Source of the DNA: Desulfobacteraceae bacterium UBA2174
GTDB taxonomy: Bacteria > Desulfobacterota > Desulfobacteria > Desulfobacterales > UBA2174
Reading direction: 5' to 3'
Assembly (NCBI GenBank): GCA_002327445.1
Contig: DCWA01000015.1
Coordinates: 1 to 38,723 of the forward strand
Length of the DNA: 38,723 nt
Position 1 is the first letter of the stretch. Each line of letters begins with the position of its first letter. The notes under the pieces were generated by a model that searched no databases, was not told the DNA's origin, and was given only the letters and a program-made list of their open reading frames with translations. Shown one piece after another: positions 1-7,401 of this stretch. The position numbers were made by a program, and so were the translations under genes.

Positions 1-1
1 T

Positions 2-299
2 CGCTGCCGCTGGCAGGTGGAACTCTTTTTCAAATGGATCAAACAACACCTGCGCATCAAGGCATTTTATGGTACGACTGAAAACGCAGTAAAGACTCAG
101 ATCTGGATCACCATATCGGTCTACGTTCTGGTGGCCATCATCAAAAGCGTCTCGGCATTGACCAGAGCCTCTACACAATTTTACAGATCCTGAGTCTTAC
201 ACTATTCGAAAAACTATACTTTTTCAGCTACTTGATGTTAGTGGTTACAACAAATCGGAGGCGTGCTCTCATATCCAATTGAAATTATTCGATTCTTAA
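2..299 (+). pseudogene. IS4-family transposase, C-terminal fragment with frameshift
   Basis: The window opens inside a DDE transposase. The first frame reads RWQVELFFKWIKQH, which contains the R-x3-E-x6-K part of the IS4 YREK signature (catalytic Glu at 20-22), then runs to a TGA at 191-193. The family's usual C-terminus (SLYTILQILSLTLFEK and onward) is found in another frame, ending in TAA at 297-299. The switch falls at an A4 run at 143-146, where one A appears lost, so the product is broken unless programmed frameshifting occurs. The sequence CCGGACACTACTGAC just after the stop could be the element's terminal inverted repeat, but the other end is outside the window. AT content is higher than in neighbouring genes, as expected for a mobile element. 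Confidence 0.75.
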
Positions 300-567
300 C
301 CGGACACTACTGACCAAAATCCTTTTTTTTCATGATTGCCTCCTTCGGTAGGGATGAGTCAGTTCTTTTCAGAGGACGCAACGAAGACGCCACGCCGACG
401 CCCTCTCCTCGCTGAGCCGGAGTTGAATTCCATTTACTTCAATTTTTCAATTCATGAAAAGTGGCTTTGATTATTTTTAAAACCGTAGCCGGCTTCTTAG
501 TGGCTGTCAAGGCGCGGCCCGTCCAGGCGCCGGGCTCCGCGGGCGACTCTGGGTTGGCGGTGAAGGA
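300..567. other. Intergenic, no gene recognised
   Basis: This stretch after the IS remnant is AT-rich up to about 480 and then GC-rich. Short open frames on both strands lack ribosome binding sites and resemble nothing I know. The GC-rich part is simply downstream of the Lar-like pseudogene on the minus strand. Confidence 0.4.
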
Positions 568-792
568 TCAGGCAGGGGAAGGTTTTTTGGCAGGAATGGC
601 GTGGTGTTGTGACTTTGAGGGGGTATCGCCGAAGGTGAGTTCGCAGACGGTTTCCTTCCAGTCTTCGATCTGTTCCCGGTAGTCTTCCGGGGTGGTTTCC
701 ATGCCGCAGTCCCTGCAGACGACGCGGGCCGTGGCTCACCGGCCCCGCAACTCGGCGCGGCCGCCGCAAAATATGCATGTCAAATCCGGCAT
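568..792 (-). pseudogene. Lar-like zinc-ribbon protein with in-frame TGA
   Basis: Read on the minus strand from ATG at 790-792, this frame has a good ribosome binding site (AGGAG, 5 nt before ATG) and encodes a 74-codon zinc ribbon: CIFCGG near residue 6, then CRDCGMETTPEDY and an IEDW segment. The CxxC...CxxCG...W layout resembles restriction-alleviation Lar family proteins, which are small phage- or island-borne proteins. Codon 19 is TGA (736-738), between the two zinc knuckles, so normal translation would stop after 18 residues. A Trp codon (TGG to TGA) is the simplest ancestor. Alternatives are a sequencing error or selenocysteine; I see no convincing SECIS hairpin just after the TGA. It may have arrived with the neighbouring IS. 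Family assignment is tentative. Confidence 0.45.
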
Positions 793-1025
793 GAGGTCTC
801 CTGCGTCATTTCGCTATTCATGGATGAGATCCTTTCTTTGGGGTGCACGGGATGCACGCGGATCATTTCCGATGAAGGTGGCCCTCGAAGGGGCGAGAGT
901 CAACGGATGCGGGGTACTTTTGCCCCGATTGGCCCTTTGATGCTAAACTGCAGGCGCGATTTCAGGTGTTCGGCATTCCGGCGCTTGCGATGTGATGCAA
1001 CGACTGCATGGACAAGGAGGCGACC

Positions 1026-1292
1026 ATGGCCGTTGGCTGGGCCCGAGACGGGGCCGTTCAGGAACAAATCGATGCCAGCGTGGGCGACGCGGTGAAGCTG
1101 GCCCGCAGCCGGCTGCCCGAGGGGGAAAGCGCCACCCATTGCCAGCTTTGCGAGGAACCCATTCCCGAGGCGCGCCGTCGGGCGATCCCCGGCGTGCGGT
1201 TCTGTGTGCGGTGTCAGGCCGAACTCGAAGCCGGACAGGCCGGCCTCGACGGCTACAACCGGCGCGGCAGCAAGGACAGTCAGTTGAAGTAA
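1026..1292 (+). CDS. DksA/TraR-type C4 zinc-finger protein, YbiI-like
   Basis: An 88-residue protein. I chose ATG 1026 because AGGAGG lies 5 nt upstream and the product then begins MAVGWARD, matching the length and start of the YbiI family. It carries one C4 zinc finger (CQLC near residue 40 and CVRC near residue 61) and the family's terminal signature GYNRRGSKDSQLK. Unlike full DksA, it lacks the long N-terminal coiled coil with the acidic tip, so it is a mini-DksA whose action on RNA polymerase is unproven. It is probably cytoplasmic. The downstream radical-SAM remnant begins 22 nt after the stop, so the two may once have been co-transcribed. Confidence 0.85.
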   Translation: MAVGWARDGAVQEQIDASVGDAVKLARSRLPEGESATHCQLCEEPIPEARRRAIPGVRFCVRCQAELEAGQAGLDGYNRRGSKDSQLK

Positions 1293-1314
1293 CCTCCCCA
1301 GCGGGAAGCTTGAT

Positions 1315-1650
1315 ATGCGTGTGCTGCTCATCTCGGCCAACACCGAAACCCTCAACATGCCCACCATGGCCATGGGGTTTCTCATGCTCGGCGGCCCGGG
1401 GGAAACCCGCGACACGGCCCTGGAAAGCCTGTCGTTCGCCGACCGCCTGGGTCTCGAATCGATGCACCTCACCGTCGGGGTGCGCATCTATCCATATACC
1501 GATCTGGCACGCCGGGCGGCGGCCGAGGGGCTCATCGATCCCGCCGACGACCTCCTGCGGCCCCGGTTTTACGTCGTGCCGGGTTTGGCGGACTGGCTCC
1601 ACGAGACTGCGGCCGAGTGGTGCACCCGGCGGCCAGGGTGGTTTTATTGA
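1315..1650 (+). pseudogene. B12-binding radical SAM protein with internal deletion
   Basis: An open 111-codon frame joins two ends of a much larger protein. Residues 1-21 (MRVLLISANTE...) match the start of the cobalamin-binding domain of B12-binding radical SAM proteins. From about residue 22 (GFLMLGGPGETRDT) the frame jumps to the C-terminal part of the radical SAM domain, continuing through RIYPYTDLA and LLRPRFYVVPGL to the usual end. The rest of the B12 domain and the CxxxCxxC iron-sulfur motif are absent. Relatives are roughly 450 residues or more, so several hundred codons are missing and yet the frame is kept. It cannot have radical SAM activity. The start has only a weak ribosome binding site. 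True deletion and assembly collapse cannot be separated from the sequence alone. Confidence 0.75.
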
Positions 1651-1702
1651 AGGCCGATGGATTCCTTCAAGCGACGCGCCAGCAGGTCGGCGAGGGTTTG
1701 CG

Positions 1703-3298
1703 TCACCCGTTTTGAGGCACCATGGTCAGGGCAGCGTCCTGGTAGGCGTGGAAAAGCCGGTGGCAGAAGCGATCCCAGCGCCGGCAGACCTCGATGGTGT
1801 CGGGATTCAACGCCAGCAGGTCGGGATGGGCCAGGAGCGCTTCGATTTCCGCCTCGAACTCTTTTACCAGGTCGGCGGGGGCGCCGGCCAGCACATTGCG
1901 CACAAACTCGGCCGGCGGATACCACGGGGCCGCCCGTTGCAGGTCGCGGTGAATCTGCGTCAAGAGCACGTTGCGCGGCCCTTCCCACAGCTCGTTGACC
2001 GCCGCATCCCGGTATAGCCGGGGCAGGGAGGAAAAATCCTCCATCACCCCGTGGCCGCCGAACAGGCTCATGGCCAGGCGCAGCACGTCCGGGCAGTCCC
2101 AGCTGGCGGTGATTTTCTGGAGCATGATCAGCTCGCGGACGTCCCAGCGTTTCTTTTTCGTCTCCAACGGCTCGTCAGCCGCCGCGCCGGAAAATCCGCC
2201 CGGCAAGCCCAGTACATCCCGGTAGAGACGGAACGCACCGGCCAGGGTTCGTTTGGCGCTGTGCTCGATTTCGGCCAACTGACCGGCCACCAGGGGGAAA
2301 CGGTTCAGCGGCTGGCCGAAGGCCTCGCGAAATTCGCAGTATTTGGCCGCCTCACGCCAGGCCCGCATCATGCTGGCCGCTCCGGAAAGCCCCACCGTGA
2401 GGCGCGAGTGGGTCAGCACGATCCCCACCACGTTGGCCAGGCCCCGCGCCAGCGGGCCCACCGGGTAAGCGACGGCGCCGTTGAGGGTGATCTCGGCGGT
2501 GGTCAGCTCGCTGGTGCCCATCTTCCACTTGATCCGGTCGATGGTAAAACCGTTGCGCCGCTCCCGTTCCCGTTCCCCCGGTAGCCAGGACGGCATGACG
2601 AACAGTCCCACCTTCTCCGAAGCCCGGGGCTTGGCGGTGACGATGGCGTAGTCGGCATGGGTGGCCGAGCAGAAGAACTTGGTGCCGTAAAGCCGCCACA
2701 CCCCGTCTTCCTCCACCGCTTCCAGAACGTTGGCCGGCACGTCCGAGCCGCCCTGGATCTCGGAAAGGTACTGGGCCCCGATGGCGAATTCGCCGTCGAT
2801 CCCCTCCTTGCAGTGACGCAGGATGCGCTGCAGCTCCGGAGTGTCGGCATACGGCGCGATGGCCGCCACCAACCCCTCGGTACAGGTGAGGGGGCAGGCG
2901 ATGCAGGCCTCGCCGTTCTGGTAGATCACGTACATTTTGGCAAGCTTGATCCAGGGGTGGGTCCGGTCCGAAAAGAGGGCCTCGCCGAAAATCTCCCGTT
3001 CCATCACCTCGGTCTCGTGGGGGCGCACGATGCGGTCGATGCGGTTGTGGTGACCGTCGTAGTGCATCATGTAGGGCCGCTTTTCCGGCCAAGCGATGGC
3101 CTCGGCCATGCGGCGCCAGCGAAACGAGACCTTCCGGGACACGTCGCGGGCGGCGGCGTCCACCGCTTCGGCCATCTCGCCGCAGAAAGAGCGCACCACC
3201 GCTTGCGCGAAGGGATCGTCGGCGTAGTAATCGCAGTTTTCCCGCCATTGTAAAAACGCATTGAAATCGTAGGGGTTGTCACGATTCGGGAGGCTCAT
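1703..3298 (-). CDS. Acyl-CoA dehydrogenase, AidB-like large form
   Basis: A 531-residue flavoprotein that should oxidise an acyl-CoA (or a related substrate) using FAD and pass electrons to ETF. ATG 3298 is preferred over an upstream ATG at 3316 because AAGGAGAG lies 5 nt before it. Visible motifs are SEIQGGSD (residues 179-186, the MTExxxGSD-type flavin/substrate loop), GGHGVME (414-420) and YRDAAVNELWEGP, where Glu439 sits at the usual catalytic-base position. The length and the NELWEG motif fit the AidB/isovaleryl-like branch rather than ordinary 380-residue enzymes. It stands alone and is convergent with the radical SAM remnant. The C-terminus may be cut short: another minus-strand frame continues with a coding-like helix to 1644 (see findings). 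Substrate unknown. Confidence 0.85.
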   Translation of the reverse strand: MSLPNRDNPYDFNAFLQWRENCDYYADDPFAQAVVRSFCGEMAEAVDAAARDVSRKVSFRWRRMAEAIAWPEKRPYMMHYDGHHNRIDRIVRPHETEVMEREIFGEALFSDRTHPWIKLAKMYVIYQNGEACIACPLTCTEGLVAAIAPYADTPELQRILRHCKEGIDGEFAIGAQYLSEIQGGSDVPANVLEAVEEDGVWRLYGTKFFCSATHADYAIVTAKPRASEKVGLFVMPSWLPGERERERRNGFTIDRIKWKMGTSELTTAEITLNGAVAYPVGPLARGLANVVGIVLTHSRLTVGLSGAASMMRAWREAAKYCEFREAFGQPLNRFPLVAGQLAEIEHSAKRTLAGAFRLYRDVLGLPGGFSGAAADEPLETKKKRWDVRELIMLQKITASWDCPDVLRLAMSLFGGHGVMEDFSSLPRLYRDAAVNELWEGPRNVLLTQIHRDLQRAAPWYPPAEFVRNVLAGAPADLVKEFEAEIEALLAHPDLLALNPDTIEVCRRWDRFCHRLFHAYQDAALTMVPQNG

Positions 3299-3366
3299 GG
3301 GATCTCTCCTTGTCATCTTTTCCGATTGTTCCCGGACCTATCCATAGCGCCTCCGAGAAGCGGGGA

Positions 3367-4512
3367 TCAAGCGCGATGTGTTCGCGCCGAGAAATCGGGC
3401 TTCAAAAACCATGTCACCGGCCGGCGCGGGCTCACCGGTTCCGGGTAGCGGTCCAGGTACCCGACCCGAAGTACGAACTGGGGGATGATCCCGCCCGGAT
3501 GGAGCTTGCTGAACTGCTCCCGGCCGCCGGCTTCCTCAAGGGCTTGGGTCATGGGATGGATGGCGATGCCCCTTTCGCGAGCCAGCAGGGCCATGCGCTG
3601 GAAGCGCCGGCCGGTGTCGATCAGGTCGGCCACTGTACTGCCGGGGCTGGTGATCACGATCCAGCCGCCTCCTTCGGCCGCCATGCGGGCCGTCGCGTCG
3701 ATTCCCTGCTGGCGGAACCTCGGCTTCAGGAAGTCTCCCGGGTCGGACCAGTGCCGGACAAACCATCCCGCCAATCCACCGATTTCCATGCTTTCCACCG
3801 TCAACCCGTCCCGATTTCGCCTGGTGGCCCTGCTGCTCAGTCGCAGCCAGCCGGTCAACTCGCGCTGGGCGTCGTCGCGAAGGCTCTGGACGCGAAAATT
3901 TTCGGTGGTTGCTTCCCGCAGGCAGTCGGCGTGTTGGGTGTCCCGGGGGAAATAGTGGAGCCGGTCGCCCAGCGAAGCGGACAGGAAAGCCAGATCCGGG
4001 GAGCGGAGCGGCTCCATTCGGAATCCGTGTTTGACGGTGCGCCGCATTTCAAGGCGCGCCAGGGGGTAACCGCTGCAGCGACCCGGCGCCAGCGAGACGC
4101 GAAGCAGGTCACGGTCGGTCGGAGAAACCGCCAACAGTTCGATATCGCAGATGAATCCAGCGGCGCCGGCGGCGATCACCAAGTTTTCGACAAAGGCCCC
4201 GATGGAGAGCAATGCCTCGCGGTTGTCGGGATCCACCGCCGGCAGGCGCCGGTTCGGGTCGGCCTCGACGATCCATTCGTCGGCCGAGACGACGCGCACC
4301 GCCCAGGGTTGGCTGTTGTGGCCGCTGGGGGCGAGGGAAGCGTAGTGCAGCATTTTCATTCGGTCGCCATCGAGCAGCGATGGCGCTGTGATGACGTCAT
4401 CGGTTAGGCGCAAATCGGAACGATGGGCGCGGGAACACCCGGCCACCAACGGGCTGGCGCCGATGAGGGCCAGCCCGGCCAACCCGCACTGGAGAAAAGT
4501 CCGTCGATGCAT
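3367..4512 (-). CDS. Exported nitroreductase-like (Acg family) flavoprotein
   Basis: A 381-residue protein starting at ATG 4512, which has AAAGGAGG 7 nt upstream. The N-terminus has a twin-arginine motif (MHRRTFLQ), a hydrophobic core and a lipobox (LVAGC, Cys26), so it is probably exported folded by Tat and anchored as a lipoprotein. APSGHNSQPW (residues 61-70) is the FMN-binding signature of nitroreductases, and the long two-lobed form resembles Acg-type proteins, some of which act as flavin stores rather than enzymes. It follows the TetR gene on the same strand after 51 bp, and an operator identical in layout to the one before tetR lies in that gap, so the two genes are likely repressed together. 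Physiological substrate unknown. Confidence 0.8.
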   Translation of the reverse strand: MHRRTFLQCGLAGLALIGASPLVAGCSRAHRSDLRLTDDVITAPSLLDGDRMKMLHYASLAPSGHNSQPWAVRVVSADEWIVEADPNRRLPAVDPDNREALLSIGAFVENLVIAAGAAGFICDIELLAVSPTDRDLLRVSLAPGRCSGYPLARLEMRRTVKHGFRMEPLRSPDLAFLSASLGDRLHYFPRDTQHADCLREATTENFRVQSLRDDAQRELTGWLRLSSRATRRNRDGLTVESMEIGGLAGWFVRHWSDPGDFLKPRFRQQGIDATARMAAEGGGWIVITSPGSTVADLIDTGRRFQRMALLARERGIAIHPMTQALEEAGGREQFSKLHPGGIIPQFVLRVGYLDRYPEPVSPRRPVTWFLKPDFSARTHRA

Positions 4513-4529
4513 GGTGAATCCTCCTTTCG

Positions 4530-4547
4530 TGTCACCGTTAGGTGACA
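4530..4547. promoter_or_regulatory. Putative TetR operator in front of the nitroreductase gene
   Basis: TGTCAC-N6-GTGACA, a perfect dyad lying between the tetR stop (4564) and the ribosome binding site of the next gene. It has the same half-sites and the same 6-bp spacer as the dyad upstream of tetR (5230-5247), which makes it a strong candidate for binding the encoded TetR protein. Inference from sequence only. Confidence 0.65.
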
Positions 4548-4563
4548 TTTTGGTCAAAAAAAT

Positions 4564-5193
4564 TTACTCGCGATTGGGTGTCGACGACAACAAGCCGGCC
4601 ACGATCTGGTCCACGGCGGCCTCGATACGGCGCCAACCGTCCTCCGACTGGATATCGACGCCATTGTACCACTGGACATCTCGGGCACGGAGCGCCAGAT
4701 AGCTCAATCCGGCCCCCACCAGTCCCAGCACGGCTTGGAGGTCGGCGCCGCCGGCACCCGCCGGGAAAAACATTTCGGTCAGGCGCAGGTGCGTGTTCTC
4801 CCGGATCATCTCCAGCTCGGCGGTCAGCTCGTTGCGTTCGACCGTCTCCCAGGCCAGGATTTCCAGGGTCAGGGGCCGCCGGCGGATGCCGGCCACAAAA
4901 TGACGCGTCAGCCGGCGCAGGCGCTCGTCGAGGGGCAGCCGCCCGAAGGCCACCGGGTCGCCGCCGGTCAGTTCGCTGACGGAAGGCCAGAAGTCGCCTT
5001 CCTGGCCAAAGGCCGCGATAAGCTGCGGCAGACCGCCGAAATAACGGTAGATCAGCACCTTGTCGACACCGGCCTCGCGGGCCACGGCGTTGACCCCTAA
5101 TGCCTTGAATCCCTTCCGGGCCAGCAGGTTTCCCACTGCGGCGATCAGTCGTGCGCGGGTAGCTTCCCGGTCTCGGAGTGGCGGATTCGGCAT
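4564..5193 (-). CDS. TetR/AcrR family transcriptional repressor
   Basis: A 209-residue regulator when started at ATG 5193 (AGGAAGG about 9 nt upstream). A start at 5235 would lie inside the operator and is unlikely. The N-terminal DNA-binding domain is clear: the helix-turn-helix covers about residues 32-53 (LGVNAVAREAGVDKVLIYRYF). The C-terminal ligand domain is divergent, as is usual. A perfect 11-bp inverted repeat sits just downstream of a candidate promoter for this gene, and a second copy of its core precedes the adjacent nitroreductase gene. The simplest model is autoregulation plus control of the nitroreductase, released by an unknown small ligand, perhaps an electrophile or quinone. 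Confidence 0.88.
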   Translation of the reverse strand: MPNPPLRDREATRARLIAAVGNLLARKGFKALGVNAVAREAGVDKVLIYRYFGGLPQLIAAFGQEGDFWPSVSELTGGDPVAFGRLPLDERLRRLTRHFVAGIRRRPLTLEILAWETVERNELTAELEMIRENTHLRLTEMFFPAGAGGADLQAVLGLVGAGLSYLALRARDVQWYNGVDIQSEDGWRRIEAAVDQIVAGLLSSTPNRE

Positions 5194-5225
5194 CACAGAG
5201 GGCCTTCCTATAAAACACCGTTCAG

Positions 5226-5251
5226 AACATGTCACTTAATAGTGACATGTT
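5226..5251. promoter_or_regulatory. Putative TetR operator (autoregulatory)
   Basis: Two perfect 11-bp arms, AACATGTCACT and AGTGACATGTT, separated by TAAT. The core TGTCAC-N6-GTGACA (5230-5247) recurs at 4530-4547. It lies immediately downstream of the candidate -10 box of tetR, where bound repressor would block initiation. Confidence 0.7.
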
Positions 5252-5253
5252 TT

Positions 5254-5282
5254 CTATTAAACGTCTTTTCCCGGTGCGTCAA
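5254..5282 (-). promoter_or_regulatory. Candidate sigma-70-type promoter of tetR
   Basis: On the minus strand, TTGACG (5282-5277), a 17-bp spacer and TAATAG (5259-5254). The -35 box is close to consensus and the -10 box is moderate. The placement next to the operator dyad is what makes it credible. Confidence 0.4.
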
Positions 5283-5371
5283 GTCGATTTTAAAAGGCGA
5301 TTTCGAAAATGCGGTGCGTCCAGGCCGGGCGCGCCGGTGCGGTATCGGGGAAAGGAAGAGGGCGGGATTGG

Positions 5372-6460
5372 CTACCGAATGAATTCCTCGGTCAACCGGT
5401 ATGCCTCGTCGTCGGTGAACTGGCGCGGCGGATGTTTGAAAAAATAGGCGCTCGGCCCCTCGATGGCCCCGGCAAGGCCCCGTTGCAAGGCGAGCTTGGT
5501 GCACCGGATGGCGTCGATGACCACGCCGGCCGAGTTGGGGGAATCTTCCACCGACAGGCGCAGCTCCAGATTCATGGGAACGTCGCCGAAGAGCTTTCCT
5601 TCCATGCGGATGAAGCAGACCTTGTTGTCGTTTTGCCAAGGGACGTAGTCGCTGGGGCCCACGTGAATATTGTCGCTTTCCAATGGCTTGGGGCAGACGG
5701 CCTGAACGGCTTCGGTTTTTGATATCTTTTTCATCTTCAGGCGGTTGCGGTTCAGCATGTTCAGAAAATCCGTGTTGCCGCCCGTGTTGAGCTGGTAGGT
5801 GCGCTCCAGTTTGACCCCGCGCTTGGCAAACAGGTCGGTGAGCACCCGGTGGACGATGGTGGCGCCCAGTTGGCTCTTGATGTCATCGCCCACCACCGGC
5901 AGCCCCTTGGCCGCGAACCGCGCCGCCCAGTCCTTGTCGCTGGCGATAAAGACCGGCATGTTGTTGATGAAGGCCACTCCGGCCTCCAGGGCGCACTCCG
6001 CGTAAAATCGGACGGCTTGTTCGGATCCCACCGGCAGATAGTTGAGCAGAATTTCGGCCCCGCTGCGGCGCAGGCGCTCGACTACGGCCGCCTTGTCCGG
6101 TTCAGGCGCCGTGGCGGGCACGAAGGTGCGGTGGTCCGGGTACTGGCGCATGTGCTCGGAAAGGCCGTCGAGAATCGGGCTCATTTCAACGATCACGTTT
6201 TGCGGGGGGACCTCCCGGTGAAAGACCTGGGTGCAGTTGGGCGCGGCGAAGATGGCCTCCGAAACGTCCTTTCCCACCTTGCGGGCATCGATGTCGAAAG
6301 CGGCAACCACCCGGATGTCGCCGGGACGAAACCCACCGATGACCGGGTGCATCAGACCGATGGGGTTGCGGTCCGGATTCTTGTCGTATCCGTGAATTCC
6401 CTGGATCAGCGCGCTGGCGCAGTTGCCGATGCCAACGATGGCGATTCGGATTTCTTCCAT
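5372..6460 (-). CDS. ino1: Inositol-3-phosphate synthase
   Basis: A 362-residue NAD-dependent isomerase-cyclase predicted to convert glucose 6-phosphate to 1L-myo-inositol 1-phosphate. ATG 6460 was chosen because GGAGG lies about 10 nt upstream and the protein then begins EEIRIAIVGIGNCA, the Rossmann NAD site (residues 3-15). Other family signatures are NYLPVGSEQAV (140-150), GDDIKSQLGAT (191-201), QLNTGGNTDFLNM (223-235) and the Lys-rich LKMKKISKTE (241-250), which carry the active-site lysines. The length matches the short actinobacterial/archaeal form rather than the 500-residue eukaryotic form. The gene lies 214 bp downstream of a CDP-alcohol phosphatidyltransferase on the same strand, which would consume its product. 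Confidence 0.93.
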   Translation of the reverse strand: MEEIRIAIVGIGNCASALIQGIHGYDKNPDRNPIGLMHPVIGGFRPGDIRVVAAFDIDARKVGKDVSEAIFAAPNCTQVFHREVPPQNVIVEMSPILDGLSEHMRQYPDHRTFVPATAPEPDKAAVVERLRRSGAEILLNYLPVGSEQAVRFYAECALEAGVAFINNMPVFIASDKDWAARFAAKGLPVVGDDIKSQLGATIVHRVLTDLFAKRGVKLERTYQLNTGGNTDFLNMLNRNRLKMKKISKTEAVQAVCPKPLESDNIHVGPSDYVPWQNDNKVCFIRMEGKLFGDVPMNLELRLSVEDSPNSAGVVIDAIRCTKLALQRGLAGAIEGPSAYFFKHPPRQFTDDEAYRLTEEFIR

Positions 6461-6674
6461 CGACGCAATTCCTCCGCATGAGACGATGTACTGAAACAAA
6501 CGCCCGGGCCTCTGGCCAAGGGAATCACCTTAGCCGGATTGACCCTTGTTGGCAACCGGCGTCAACCCCGCAGGCCAATATTTTTCAGGGTACCCGTGGG
6601 TTCCGGTCTTTTCAAACAAAAGCAAAACGCTGAAATGTTCGGCTCTCCCGGTCCGGACGCCGGAAGAACCGGCT

Positions 6675-7298
6675 CTAAGCGGCCGGCGCCTCGGCCTTCA
6701 TCAACCGCCGCGCCCGGCGCATCCGGCCGCCGGCGGTGCTTGCCGTCAACACCAGGTAGATCGCCGCTCCGGTCCAGAGCAACAGACCGCGGGCGCCGGG
6801 GGTGACCCCCAGCGCGAGGGACCATCCCACCAAGTACACGGTCCTGGCCGCCCGCTCCATCAGGCCGCCGTTCAACGACACCCCGAGGCTTTCGGCTCTC
6901 GCCTTGCTGTAGCTGACCAGGAAGCTGGCGGTCATGCAGGCGGTCATCATCAAGCCGCCGGCCAACGGATGGTGATCGGGCCAGAACAGCACCCAGATGC
7001 CCGCCAGGTAAAACCCGTCGGAGATCCGGTCGAGGCAAGAGTCGAAGAAGGCCCCATAGACGGAAGTCGATCCGCGGCGGCGGGCCAGCATACCGTCCAT
7101 GGAATCGGCCACGCCCGAACCAAGAATCAATGCGGCACCGGCCAGGGGGTGCCACAGGAACCCCAGCGGGACCATCACCGCCAGCAGCATGCCGGTCAAG
7201 GTGGCCCGATCCGGGGTCATCCCCATCCGCTCGGCCAGCGGCATCAGGTGGCGGTCCACCAGTGCCAGGTAGCGGCGTCCGATCCACGTCTCTCGCAT
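6675..7298 (-). CDS. CDP-alcohol phosphatidyltransferase, probable phosphatidylinositol-phosphate synthase
   Basis: A 207-residue integral membrane enzyme. The complete CDP-OH motif is present: D65-x2-D68-G69-x2-A72-R73-x8-G82-x3-D86-x3-D90, which binds two metal ions and the CDP-diacylglycerol. SKARAESLG (131-139) followed by GLMERA (145-150) resembles the inositol-phosphate-using branch (PIP or archaetidylinositol-phosphate synthases) more than PgsA. ATG 7298 begins just before the first conserved block, with a purine-rich GGGGG as a weak ribosome binding site. Together with the adjacent inositol-phosphate synthase it would make phosphatidylinositol phosphate from glucose 6-phosphate. Substrate choice is an inference from motif and context. 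It sits 103 bp after livF and may be read with that operon. Confidence 0.82.
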   Translation of the reverse strand: MRETWIGRRYLALVDRHLMPLAERMGMTPDRATLTGMLLAVMVPLGFLWHPLAGAALILGSGVADSMDGMLARRRGSTSVYGAFFDSCLDRISDGFYLAGIWVLFWPDHHPLAGGLMMTACMTASFLVSYSKARAESLGVSLNGGLMERAARTVYLVGWSLALGVTPGARGLLLWTGAAIYLVLTASTAGGRMRRARRLMKAEAPAA

Positions 7299-7401
7299 CT
7301 TGCCCCCGTCGGACGGTCTTGGCGAACGCCAAAACGGCGCCTCGACTCGCGGGTTGTCATACCTTTTATGAAGCGGATCTTCAAGCCCCTCGATGAGATT
7401 T

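Noticed and set aside
461..682. A 73-codon + strand frame
   Set aside because: No ribosome binding site; it is opposite the Lar-like pseudogene, whose frame has a better start and clear Cys motifs.
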